Positions 42,755-51,341 of a stretch of 53,063 nucleotides of DNA are shown in pieces. The first letter of the stretch is position 1. The number at the start of each line of letters is the position of its first letter. Source of the stretch: Brevinematales bacterium (lineage in GTDB: Bacteria > Spirochaetota > Brevinematia > Brevinematales > JAOACQ01); the NCBI GenBank assembly GCA_026417755.1, contig JAOACQ010000022.1:1-53063 (forward strand), given 5' to 3'. The notes under the pieces were generated by a model. It did no database searches and was not told where the DNA came from. It was given only the letters and a program-made list of their open reading frames with translations. The position numbers were made by a program, and so were the translations under genes.

Positions 42755-43405
42755 ATGAAAGTTGAGTTAATTTCTATCAATCCTGATTGTGAAAAACATA
42801 TAGAATATTGTGCAAGAACATGTTATAATTCTCTTGACAAAATGACCGCTGACTCCCATAAAATTTTTCTTGCAAACCTTATAAAAAATGGCCATCTGTC
42901 GGTTTTAGAACATTCATTTGCATCTTTTCTTATTGACGAAATATCAAGAGCCTGTTCTCATCAACTTGTTCGTCAGAGGCTCGCAAGTTTTTCTCAAAGA
43001 TCACAAAGATATGTAAATGAAAAAGATTTTTCTTTTGTTATACCACCAGAAATTGAAGCAAATACTATAGCAAAGCAGATTTATCTTAAAACCATTGAAG
43101 ACATCCAAATTTCATATGCCAAACTTGTAGATATGGGAATAAAAAAAGAAGATGCAAGATTTCTTCTACCAAATGCTTCACACACAACTATCACAATGAC
43201 AGCAAATTTTAGAGAGTGGCTTCACATAATTGATTTAAGAGTAAGTAAACACGCCCAATGGGAAATAAGAGACTTGTTTATAAATATATGGAAATTACTC
43301 TTTAACAAGGCTCCAACTGTTTTTTCAGAAATATATTTTCTCAACTGGAGTAAAGACTATGAATACAAAAAAGAAATTTTTGAAACAAAGATAAAATCCT
43401 CTTGA
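42755..43405 (+). CDS. thyX: Flavin-dependent thymidylate synthase
   Basis: ThyX makes dTMP from dUMP with methylene-tetrahydrofolate, FAD and NADPH. The 216-residue protein has the family motif as RQRLASFSQRS: Arg73, Gln74, Arg75 then Ser83, whereas the usual form is RHR. FLPNASHTTITMTANFRE and VSKHAQWEIRDL match the family. A TGGAG site precedes the ATG. The Gln in place of His is the only odd feature. Confidence 0.93.
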   Translation: MKVELISINPDCEKHIEYCARTCYNSLDKMTADSHKIFLANLIKNGHLSVLEHSFASFLIDEISRACSHQLVRQRLASFSQRSQRYVNEKDFSFVIPPEIEANTIAKQIYLKTIEDIQISYAKLVDMGIKKEDARFLLPNASHTTITMTANFREWLHIIDLRVSKHAQWEIRDLFINIWKLLFNKAPTVFSEIYFLNWSKDYEYKKEIFETKIKSS

Positions 43406-43445
43406 ATTTTTTTAAACAATATGATAATCTTAATGGGGTTTAAAA

Positions 43446-43781
43446 ATGGATGAAGCCAAATTAATAGAAGATGGAAAAGTATTAATTATATCCATTGATG
43501 GAACTTTTTCTATCCCACAGGTAGTAAAGCTTAAAAAAAATTTTTTTAATTATTTTAAAGATAAAAAACTTTTTATTTTCGATCTTTCAAATACTAAATG
43601 GATTGATTCCTTTGGGATGGGTTTTATAGCCTGGGTTGTTAAAAATGCAATTATTTTAGATGCAGAAGTGAGTATCATAAATCCTGAAAAGAGCGTAATA
43701 GAAATATTTAAAAAAACCAAATTAGTAGAAATAGTAACCTTTTGGAATAGTATCGAGCAAGCAAAGTCAAGTTTAGCTTAA
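43446..43781 (+). CDS. STAS-domain protein
   Basis: The 111-residue single STAS domain has FIFDLSNTKWIDSFGMGFIAWVV. In classic antagonists the phosphorylated residue is Ser in a D-S-S/T-G context; here the loop is DSFGMG with one Ser, so regulation by phosphorylation is possible but not certain. It differs clearly from the STAS protein at 3912-4238. It lies 40 bp after thyX and overlaps the convergent hybrid regulator gene by 4 bp. Confidence 0.82.
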   Translation: MDEAKLIEDGKVLIISIDGTFSIPQVVKLKKNFFNYFKDKKLFIFDLSNTKWIDSFGMGFIAWVVKNAIILDAEVSIINPEKSVIEIFKKTKLVEIVTFWNSIEQAKSSLA

Positions 43782-45871
43782 GTAGAACTTTCATCTTTTA
43801 TAAGATAAGACAATACAGAAAATATAAAAGACTCATAACCAAACTGTTTTAATTGATATTCTTTAAGAGCATTGTAAAACTCTGTTTTGTTTTTAACCCC
43901 CATCTCATCGTATATAGCACTGATATGATTTTTAACAGTGCTTTCGGTTATAAAAAGTTTACTTGCAATATCTTTTACCTTATATCCTTCAAGTAATAAG
44001 AGAAAAACTTCTCTCTGACGTTGAGTAAGATTGTATTTTTTAAAAAATGTCTCTTCTGGAATAAGAAATGAATTGGTGAAAGATTTTAAATCCATACAGC
44101 TCCATCTCAAACCTTTAATCTGTTTATTTTTTATAATTGGTAACGCTTTCGCGAGAAGAGTCTGTTTTTTACCTCTTTTTGTTACTATTCTGAATTCTTT
44201 AAAATTTGAATTATTTGATGATAAAATATCTTCACAATAAATCTTTATTTTTTCTCTATCCTCCTCCATTATAAAATCGAGGAGATTAAGCTTATTTTTT
44301 TCTTCAATTTCAAAAAAATCAACTCCCGTCTGGTTAATAAATTCAATCTTAAAATTTAAATCCGTTTCAAAAATAATAGTTGGAAGAAAATTAGCAATGT
44401 CTTTAAATTTTTCCTCACTTCTTTTTAATCTTTCTTCCATTTTCTTTCTTACATTGATCTCTTCCTGTAATTTTTGATTTATTTTTTTAAGATCTTTAGT
44501 TTTTTCCTCCACAAGTCTTTCAAGATTTTGAGAATAGTCTTTTAGTTCTCCTATAAGACTTGAAATTCTTAAGGCAACACTCAATTTTTGCCTTACTGTT
44601 TCGTATATCATACCATCTGTTACAAAAAAATCCATCATAAAAAAACCTATTTGTTCATCTCCATGAAATAATCCTTGAATTATATAGGTTTTTGCACTTT
44701 TTCTATATTTATTTATTTCTTCAGGGAAAAGATTTGTTGTTTTAAAGACATCTTCCCTTAAAGCCACTTTCTTATTTTCTATTACAGCACTTATTATTCT
44801 TGAATTATCAAAAGGTTTATCTGGATTTTCATAAGATGCAAGGAAAAAAGTTCCTACCCCCATAAACTTCATACTCTCTTCAAAAATATTAATCTGTTTT
44901 TTTAATTCAAATGAAGTTATCAATTGTTCTCCCATATCATTCATTTTTTCAAGGAGCGTCTCCTGTGCAAGTGGTTTTATCTTCATAGATGATTCAAATA
45001 AAACATCTTTTTCTTTACAACCACAAGATGTTCTAAAAATTGGATGTGTTGGCAAAATAATCCTTGTTTCTTTTGAGTTTTTATTTATTATATTAAAGAG
45101 AAGTTCCGCAGATTTATATCCAAGTTCACTTATTGGTTGATGAACAGTTGTTAAGCCTTTATCAACACTTAGATCAACATTATCAAACCCGGTAACAAGT
45201 ATCTGATCCGGAACCTTTATTTTTCTATATTCAAGCTCTTCCAGAACTCCCAAAGCCATCTGATCATTTGAAGAAATTATAACCTCCGGGAAAAAACCTT
45301 CTTCATCAAAAATTTTTTTTGTTGCATTTCTACCAGATAAAATAGAAAAATCTCCATCCACAAATAAAATACTTTTTAAATCTATATTATGCTCCTTCAC
45401 AGAATTCAAAAAGACTTGTTTTCTTATTCGCGCTTCTGGATTACCAGCCGGTCCTTCAATAAAAGCAATTTTCTTAACTTTATGCAGGTAAAAAAGATGT
45501 TCAAGTAGATTTTTAAAACCATTTTCATTATCTATTTCAACAGATGGGTAATCGTTAACATTCATGCCAAGAGTCACCAATGGCAAGTCTTTATATAATT
45601 TTAAAAAATCTATAACCTCTTTTTCATTTAAAATATTTGAAACAGATGGGCAGGTTATAATCAGACCATCTATTTTTTCCTTCGTAGGGAAATAAAACAG
45701 CAAATTCTTCTTTTTTTCCCAGTCATTTGGAGAATTAATTCTTCCTGTAATAAAACAATAAGTATCAATATCCTTATTCAAAGTAAAATTTGATATTCCA
45801 GATATTATACCTGTATGATAAGGTGAGCCTATCCAATCAAATATAACACCAAAGGCGAGTTTTTTGTTCAT
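43778..45871 (-). CDS. LacI-type sensor / GAF-like / PAS / LuxR HTH hybrid regulator
   Basis: The 697-residue protein starts with a LacI/PBP1-type sugar-binding domain (about residues 4-285; VIISSNDQMALGVLEEL and ILVTGFDNVDLS) but lacks the LacI DNA-binding head and a signal peptide, so it is cytoplasmic. A GAF-like region (about 300-440), a coiled coil (about 440-485), a PAS domain (about 485-600) and a LuxR HTH (about 615-675; QREVFLLLLEGYKVKDIASKLFITESTVKNHISAIY) follow. The sugar sensor therefore drives a LuxR output. Its neighbours are a CBM lipoprotein and phosphorylase-like genes, so a glycan signal is plausible. Confidence 0.88.
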   Translation of the reverse strand: MNKKLAFGVIFDWIGSPYHTGIISGISNFTLNKDIDTYCFITGRINSPNDWEKKKNLLFYFPTKEKIDGLIITCPSVSNILNEKEVIDFLKLYKDLPLVTLGMNVNDYPSVEIDNENGFKNLLEHLFYLHKVKKIAFIEGPAGNPEARIRKQVFLNSVKEHNIDLKSILFVDGDFSILSGRNATKKIFDEEGFFPEVIISSNDQMALGVLEELEYRKIKVPDQILVTGFDNVDLSVDKGLTTVHQPISELGYKSAELLFNIINKNSKETRIILPTHPIFRTSCGCKEKDVLFESSMKIKPLAQETLLEKMNDMGEQLITSFELKKQINIFEESMKFMGVGTFFLASYENPDKPFDNSRIISAVIENKKVALREDVFKTTNLFPEEINKYRKSAKTYIIQGLFHGDEQIGFFMMDFFVTDGMIYETVRQKLSVALRISSLIGELKDYSQNLERLVEEKTKDLKKINQKLQEEINVRKKMEERLKRSEEKFKDIANFLPTIIFETDLNFKIEFINQTGVDFFEIEEKNKLNLLDFIMEEDREKIKIYCEDILSSNNSNFKEFRIVTKRGKKQTLLAKALPIIKNKQIKGLRWSCMDLKSFTNSFLIPEETFFKKYNLTQRQREVFLLLLEGYKVKDIASKLFITESTVKNHISAIYDEMGVKNKTEFYNALKEYQLKQFGYESFIFSVLSYLIKDESST

Positions 45872-45987
45872 TTTTCATACTCTTTTTAAAGAAATTTTGA
45901 AATATTATGAAATAAAAAAAACAAAATTGCAACTAAAAAAAAATTTACTTTAAGAAAAGCCCCACTTTAAATTAAGAAAAGAAAATC

Positions 45988-46015
45988 CCGGGGTTACAGT
46001 AAAAGGTAACCCCGG
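45988..46015 (-). terminator. Intrinsic terminator after the CBM lipoprotein gene
   Basis: CCGGGGTTAC (45988-45997) pairs perfectly with GTAACCCCGG (46006-46015) across an 8-base loop. T-rich sequence follows on the minus strand. It lies 39 bp after the lipoprotein stop and separates it from the hybrid regulator gene. Confidence 0.85.
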
Positions 46016-46054
46016 TGAATAAAATTTACTTTCCCTATTCTGTATTTTTATTAA

Positions 46055-46660
46055 TTAATCTAAAATAGGTTTAATACTTACATTTCTTATAGATACACCG
46101 GCTGGATGACCAGAAAGTAAGAATTCAAGTCTTGCAAAATCATCCCCACCAACAGCTTTAAATTCTTTTGTGAAAGTTTGCCATTCTGTTGTAAGATCAA
46201 ATCTCATCATACCAGAATATGCAAGCCAGTCCCCACCAATTCTACCAACCTTAACAGCAATAGCTCTTGGTTGATCAGCCTTTGCATCAAACTTGAAGAA
46301 ATATTTTTTACCAAACTTCATTGGCACTGGAAATTGAACAAGCTGAAGCTGCCAGTTATCATTTCCAGGAGCCTGAACTTTAACGGTGAAAACCCCATCT
46401 TTTACTTCACCTGTTCCATTTGCTGGCATTGTAACATGGAACGTCCATTTACCACTAACTTCTGCTTTAATAGCATCAGTAAGCCCATTATAAACTGAAT
46501 AATTCTTTACAGAACCAGCTGGAAAATTTCCATCCTTAATCATCTCTTCTCCGAGTTTTGGCCCACTATCTTTAACAGTAGATTTACCACTTCCACTGCC
46601 ACCGCAGGACACAAGAGCTAATACAAGAAGAGAAGAAACAATAAGCAAAAATCTTTTCAT
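46055..46660 (-). CDS. Lipoprotein with CBM4/9-like carbohydrate-binding module
   Basis: The lipobox VSCG (Cys19) follows a clear signal peptide, then a Gly/Ser linker. The remaining 165 residues form a beta-sandwich-like module with the CBM4/9 pattern: an IKDGNFPAGS start, GKWTFHV, NWQLQLVQFPVPM, GKKYFFKFDAKAD and a closing SIRNVSIKPI strand. It probably binds glycan at the cell surface or periplasm and has no catalytic domain. GGAGG precedes the ATG. A tandem operator lies upstream (46725-46760). Confidence 0.82.
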   Translation of the reverse strand: MKRFLLIVSSLLVLALVSCGGSGSGKSTVKDSGPKLGEEMIKDGNFPAGSVKNYSVYNGLTDAIKAEVSGKWTFHVTMPANGTGEVKDGVFTVKVQAPGNDNWQLQLVQFPVPMKFGKKYFFKFDAKADQPRAIAVKVGRIGGDWLAYSGMMRFDLTTEWQTFTKEFKAVGGDDFARLEFLLSGHPAGVSIRNVSIKPILD

Positions 46661-46693
46661 CTTAACCTCCTTAACATTATTTCTATTTTATTA

Positions 46694-46760
46694 ATTATAG
46701 CTAATTTTAGAAATTTTCATATAGACTTTTAGTATGATTTTTATCATACTTTTAGTATGA
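46694..46760 (-). promoter_or_regulatory. Promoter with tandem operator of the CBM lipoprotein gene
   Basis: A TATAAT box lies at 46699-46694 on the minus strand, but the -35 position (46722-46717, ATATGA) is poor. Just upstream the 13-mer ACTTTTAGTATGA (plus strand) is repeated exactly at 46725-46737 and 46748-46760. The second copy is part of a perfect 17-bp palindrome, TCATACTTTTAGTATGA (46744-46760). A weak -35 with repeats beside it suggests an activator site. Confidence 0.6.
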
Positions 46761-46826
46761 ATTTGAAAAATAAAATTTTTATAAAAATTAAAATTATAAT
46801 AATTAAGAAAAGGCTTAAAATATTAT

Positions 46827-46855
46827 TTGACTTTTTATTATTAATATTCAATAAT
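46827..46855 (+). promoter_or_regulatory. Promoter upstream of phzF remnant
   Basis: TTGACT at 46827-46832 and AATAAT at 46850-46855 are 17 bp apart. It may now drive the 47070-47588 gene through the remnant. Confidence 0.5.
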
Positions 46856-46883
46856 AAACATATTAATAAAAAAGGAATTAGTT

Positions 46884-47054
46884 ATGCAAATAAAAATATA
46901 TCAGGTGGATGCTTTTGCTGAAGAGATTTTTACAGGTAATCCAGCAGCTGTATGTCCTCTTCCTTTAGATTGGCTACCTGAGGAAACAATCCAATCGATC
47001 GCAAAAGAAAACAATCTATATGATAGATATAAGTATAATAAAATCCTATCATAG
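46884..47054 (+). pseudogene. PhzF-family isomerase, 5' remnant
   Basis: A 56-codon frame starts at ATG 46884 behind AAGGA. It encodes a typical PhzF family N-terminus: IYQVDAFAEEIFTGNPAAVC, then PLDWLPEETIQSIAKENNL. Full-length PhzF-like proteins are about 260-300 residues and continue with a Ser-Glu-Thr-rich segment after NNL. Here the sequence changes to an unrelated ten-residue tail and stops at TAG 47054. The gene has lost its 3' part by deletion. The next gene begins 15 bp later. Confidence 0.8.
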
Positions 47055-47069
47055 GAGGAGGAGGTTATT

Positions 47070-47588
47070 ATGAAAAACTTTAAAATTTTTTCTTTGTTTT
47101 TGTTATTTCTACTTGTTAATGGGCAGAATAAAAATATTAAAGTAAAACATCAACCTCTTTTAAAAGAAGGTGAAAAGGTTCTTTTGAGCTTCAAAATGAA
47201 AAAATCTAACAAAATTATGACACTTGCTGTTTGCACAAACTGGGAGTATATTATCTATCGTTTTGGAACTAAAAATAAGATTGAATTAGAATTCCCCAGA
47301 GAAAAAAATAACTCATGCGAAAAATTTGTATATTCTTTTTATAATAGAGGTGGTGGTGCAGAAAATCTTGGGTTGAATTTAAATTATATAACTTTTACTA
47401 ATGAAAATATTGTTTACAAAATTTATGATAAATATTATGCAGAGAATGATACATCACTTATAGGTATAGAAATTATAAATGAAAAGGGAAAAAAGTTTAC
47501 TATTGAAGGAGACCCCCAAAGTAAAATAGGGTGGTTAGACGACTTGAGAGATAATGAAAAGATAAAAATAGAAAATATAACCGAATAA
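47070..47588 (+). CDS. Secreted protein of unknown function
   Basis: A strong AGGAGGAGGAGG site precedes ATG 47070. A signal peptide covers about residues 1-18 (ending LVNGQ). The mature 154 residues are rich in Lys, Asn and aromatic residues with alternating strands (KVLLSFKMKK, WEYIIYRFG) and two Cys at about residues 53 and 90 that could form a disulfide. No family is recognised. It directly follows the phzF remnant and may have been placed behind a foreign promoter by the same deletion. Confidence 0.75.
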   Translation: MKNFKIFSLFLLFLLVNGQNKNIKVKHQPLLKEGEKVLLSFKMKKSNKIMTLAVCTNWEYIIYRFGTKNKIELEFPREKNNSCEKFVYSFYNRGGGAENLGLNLNYITFTNENIVYKIYDKYYAENDTSLIGIEIINEKGKKFTIEGDPQSKIGWLDDLRDNEKIKIENITE

Positions 47589-47622
47589 ATATTAATATTT
47601 CATCTCCTTAAGAGGAAAAAAG

Positions 47623-48015
47623 TTGAAAATTTTAATCAAACTAAAAAATAAAGCAAAAATGTTAAAAAAAGAAATTACTACCCTCTATTATGCTTATCAA
47701 GATCCAAAATTGAGCTTGTTACCAAAGCTAATCATTATTTTTACAATTGGGTATGCATTAAGTCCTATAGACCTTATTCCAGATTTTATTCCTATATGGG
47801 GACAACTCGACGACCTCATCATAATTCCATTACTTATAACTTTTTCAATCAACTTAATACCCGACAAAATAATGGAAGACGCAAGAAAAAAGGCTCTGAA
47901 TACACAAATTAAGCTCAAAAAAAACTGGTTTTTTGGTTTATTATTCATCTTAATTTGGGGTCTTATATTAATAAAAGTTTTATTTGTATTGATAAATTTT
48001 TTAAAAAAACTTTAG
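47623..48015 (+). CDS. DUF1232/YkvA-family membrane protein
   Basis: The 130-residue protein contains the YkvA core, TIGYALSPIDLIPDFIPIWG then LDDLIIIPLLI, which is diagnostic of DUF1232. A C-terminal membrane helix follows. It starts at TTG 47623 with AGAGG 7 bases upstream. The family function is unknown; it is probably an inner-membrane protein. The following 48016-48088 gap is AT-rich and shows no strong terminator. Confidence 0.85.
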   Translation: MKILIKLKNKAKMLKKEITTLYYAYQDPKLSLLPKLIIIFTIGYALSPIDLIPDFIPIWGQLDDLIIIPLLITFSINLIPDKIMEDARKKALNTQIKLKKNWFFGLLFILIWGLILIKVLFVLINFLKKL

Positions 48016-48088
48016 TCCACAAAATATAAATATCTATCTTTTATGTTTTCAATAACTAAAAAATCAGTTAAAATTTTCTTATCAAAAA

Positions 48089-51000
48089 CTAATCAAGTAA
48101 GACCTCTATTTTTGAATATTTTCCTTCTCTTATTTCAAGAGAATAAGGCATATTTATTGTATCAGAATCTATAGTTATAAGGCTACCGTCTTTACCATAG
48201 AGTTTATAGGATTTTACCTTAACAGAATTTTCTCCAAAAGTGTCTTTTCTTTTAGGGTTAATGAATAAAACAAGAGTATCATACATAAAACTCATCAAAT
48301 AACAATTAGGAGGTAAATTAATTTGTTTAATTTCTTCACCTACATAATAACTTATTATATCTTCTTTTTCAGAGAATAACCAGCTAGCCAAAGATGGTTC
48401 AAATTTTAGACATAATTTACCCTCATTATCCAAATAGAAAGGCTTATTGCCAAATGCCATAACAAGCAGCATATTATAAAACTCCGAGGTAGTACCGGAT
48501 AGTCTGGGATAAAAACCTCTACCATGAAGATCTGGATCTGGATTTGAACTTGTAACTATAAATGAAACATTCTCAAATATACTTCTCCCATAAATTTCTG
48601 GCTTGAAAAAAGGAACAAGGCAAGTTTTAATGTCTTCATAAAATATGTCACATAAACCATTCTTTATAAGTTCGAGAAGATACTTATATTCCATATGAGA
48701 AAAAACTGATTCATTTTCAAGCCAGCCTGGAGTAAAAGATTGCATTCTACCAAGTTCAAGAGGCATATCTTTGGTAGAAGCACTTAATTTATACATCCTA
48801 AGTTTTTTGTCAAAAATGTCGCTTTGTTTTACATTTAAAGCAATCTGTCTTGACTTAGAAATATCTTTCTCTGTCCTTAAATAATGAACTTCTCCTTCCA
48901 GAAATGGTACAACTCTTCTCATTTCAAATTTTTCAGGTATAATTTTATCATTCTCGACTCTATATTTCACGAGATCATAATAAAAATATGTGGTATAAAG
49001 CCCATTATTATAATCAAAACCTTTTTCTATCGAATGAGAAAGTTTTTTCAAAGCAAATTCTATAAACTCCTCAAGCTCACTTTGTTCTATCTTAATTTCC
49101 TTCCCATCTATACCATACTTCACCTTTTCTCTATACATTTCTCTCTCTGTAGAAGCAAGATCCCAGAATTCAAAATTTGAAATTTTTCTACTCAAATTTT
49201 CTTTTATAAGGTTTAAAACTGATTTCATTAAATCATATATTTCTATTGGTAGTTTCACTTCTTTAGTGTTTATTTTAATCCAATTTTTTAAATTAACAAG
49301 TAATCTCTTTAATTCTAAAGTTTCATTAAGTGATGAACCAAAAAGCCCGGGTAACCCATTTATTGAGTCATTCCAATTAGGTTTACCTGCCTCCATTTCT
49401 ATTCCTATATTTTCTGGGTCAAGAGTTGACAATTTTATTACCGATAGTGCCAGTAATTTTGAAATAAGATTTGTATAATAAACTTCTCCCTTTCCATAAT
49501 TTTTTCTCACCTTATTTGGTTCATTATCTCTTGATTTTATAAGTTTTTCTTTCTCTTTGTCTTTTTTAATTGCATTATACTGTCTTGGTTGACCTGCATA
49601 GTTTATTACATATTTTTCTTTTCTCGGAAGAACAAATTCACAATCGTCATAAAAATATATGCTTTTTTCCTCATACAGAAGTTCTTTCATCTTATCTGGA
49701 AAAACAGCTTCAAAACTTTCAATCAAATCAATATTGTATGTCCAGTGATCAGTCCAGTATCCTTCTCCATGTTCCGCCTCTTCAAGTTTTTTACTGTTAA
49801 GAATCAAGAAAGATAGAAAATCAAATAAATTTCCCTTTTTTAATGAAAATTTATTTTCTTCAAATAGTTTAATTATGTCATAAGGAATAAATTTATTTTC
49901 AAGTAATTTTGAGACATTTTCTAAACCATCATTAATCCATTCTGAAAGAATTTTTGATTTTTCCTTGTCAAATTGATAACTCAGCCCCTTAACAACAAGT
50001 GGATTATAACCATCGAGTTGAATCAAATTGATAAAATATAGAATATTAGAATATCCTACATCTGGATTGAAAAACACATCGTTCCTTCTGTTCTGGTTTA
50101 TGTCTCTATATGCGCCATTACCCTGTGAAAAATATGTTGGTTGTAGTTTGAAATTATTGTAGTCTCTTTCCAAATCTCCATGTCTTCTCGAAAATAAATA
50201 AAGAACATCTTTTTTGCCATTTGAACGAATACTGAACGGAAACCCACCTCTTAAAAGGTTATCAAGAAACGTTTGTTTTGCATAAGAATTAAAAGCAGGA
50301 ATATTTGAATAAACGAGACATTTGTCGATTAATGATTTTATGAGTTTTTCATTTTCTTTTTCTTTTATTTTAAAAAATTCTTCTCTTGCAAGATAAGAAA
50401 ATCTATTCTTTACATTTTCAAGGTTTTCATCTTTTCCAACAAGCGAATAAATCTTTATACTTTCATTATTTTTTAAGTTAACAGAAGAGTATGAAAGTGC
50501 CGACGGTGTTCTGTTTCCAGAATATTGTCTTTCCGGAAACTTAAAATCTTTATTTTTAAATATAAATGGATAGGAAAAATCATTCGACAAACCAAAAATT
50601 TTATCAGGTTCTATTATAATTGGAAGAGGTTTGTTATCTTCAATAAATGAGAAATAGAAATGTCCTGCCTTGATCGGTTTTACCTCTGCTGTATCAACAA
50701 AAGTCATTTTGAGTCTATAAAAAGGCAAATTATTTTCAACATTATCAACAGTATACCACGCTTCAATAGTTCTACACATATTTTTCATTGCCCAATCATT
50801 AAGCCCATAAGGCATTATCTGTGGGAGCCCATCCAATACATCAAACTCAACTTTTTTAGAAGAAACATTCTTTATTTCTACGACTCTAGCAAGTGCCCCT
50901 ATAGGCTCATTTGGAATGGTAAAAAATTTTACAGTTGTTTCAATACCAAGAGAAGAATTTATTTCTTTTAATTCAAGATCATACGGAGTAAATATCATTT

Positions 51001-51331
51001 CATTCTCTATTTTCCACTTATTATTACTTTCAGTAAGATGAAAAGGTTCATAAATATCTCCATCTATTTTTATAAATGTCCTGAAACCATATAATGGAGT
51101 ATATCGGTATGCTTTATTGGCAGGCTGAAACTCCATAATAGCACCATCTTTTGAATCAAAACCAAAACTTGAAATACATTGTCCCCTATTTACATAAAAA
51201 CACCATAAAGGAATGCCCATAATACCTGCTATTCCCGGGAAAAAACTAGCAAATGGTTTTGCTTCGTTATAATTTTTTATCCTGAATTTTAAATTATCCT
51301 CTCTATCAATTGAGTAAAAAACATTATTCAT
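48089..51331 (-). CDS. Clan GH-Q (GH94/GH149/GH161-like) putative oligosaccharide phosphorylase
   Basis: The 1080-residue protein has a large N-terminal beta-sandwich region (about residues 1-330), a helical linker and a long (alpha/alpha)6-type domain, as in cellobiose phosphorylase relatives. The segment KPNWNDSINGLPGLFGSS near residue 655 resembles the catalytic-Asp motif DWNDG of GH94. RMQSFTPGWLENESVFSHMEYKYL and the DLHGRGFYPRLSGTTSEFYN block resemble the phosphate and +1 site region. Such enzymes reversibly phosphorolyse beta-linked glucosides in the cytoplasm. The length fits GH149 or GH161 better than GH94. AAGGAG precedes the ATG, 10 bp after the paralogue. Substrate unknown. Confidence 0.75.
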   Translation of the reverse strand: MNNVFYSIDREDNLKFRIKNYNEAKPFASFFPGIAGIMGIPLWCFYVNRGQCISSFGFDSKDGAIMEFQPANKAYRYTPLYGFRTFIKIDGDIYEPFHLTESNNKWKIENEMIFTPYDLELKEINSSLGIETTVKFFTIPNEPIGALARVVEIKNVSSKKVEFDVLDGLPQIMPYGLNDWAMKNMCRTIEAWYTVDNVENNLPFYRLKMTFVDTAEVKPIKAGHFYFSFIEDNKPLPIIIEPDKIFGLSNDFSYPFIFKNKDFKFPERQYSGNRTPSALSYSSVNLKNNESIKIYSLVGKDENLENVKNRFSYLAREEFFKIKEKENEKLIKSLIDKCLVYSNIPAFNSYAKQTFLDNLLRGGFPFSIRSNGKKDVLYLFSRRHGDLERDYNNFKLQPTYFSQGNGAYRDINQNRRNDVFFNPDVGYSNILYFINLIQLDGYNPLVVKGLSYQFDKEKSKILSEWINDGLENVSKLLENKFIPYDIIKLFEENKFSLKKGNLFDFLSFLILNSKKLEEAEHGEGYWTDHWTYNIDLIESFEAVFPDKMKELLYEEKSIYFYDDCEFVLPRKEKYVINYAGQPRQYNAIKKDKEKEKLIKSRDNEPNKVRKNYGKGEVYYTNLISKLLALSVIKLSTLDPENIGIEMEAGKPNWNDSINGLPGLFGSSLNETLELKRLLVNLKNWIKINTKEVKLPIEIYDLMKSVLNLIKENLSRKISNFEFWDLASTEREMYREKVKYGIDGKEIKIEQSELEEFIEFALKKLSHSIEKGFDYNNGLYTTYFYYDLVKYRVENDKIIPEKFEMRRVVPFLEGEVHYLRTEKDISKSRQIALNVKQSDIFDKKLRMYKLSASTKDMPLELGRMQSFTPGWLENESVFSHMEYKYLLELIKNGLCDIFYEDIKTCLVPFFKPEIYGRSIFENVSFIVTSSNPDPDLHGRGFYPRLSGTTSEFYNMLLVMAFGNKPFYLDNEGKLCLKFEPSLASWLFSEKEDIISYYVGEEIKQINLPPNCYLMSFMYDTLVLFINPKRKDTFGENSVKVKSYKLYGKDGSLITIDSDTINMPYSLEIREGKYSKIEVLLD

Positions 51332-51341
51332 CTATTTCTCC

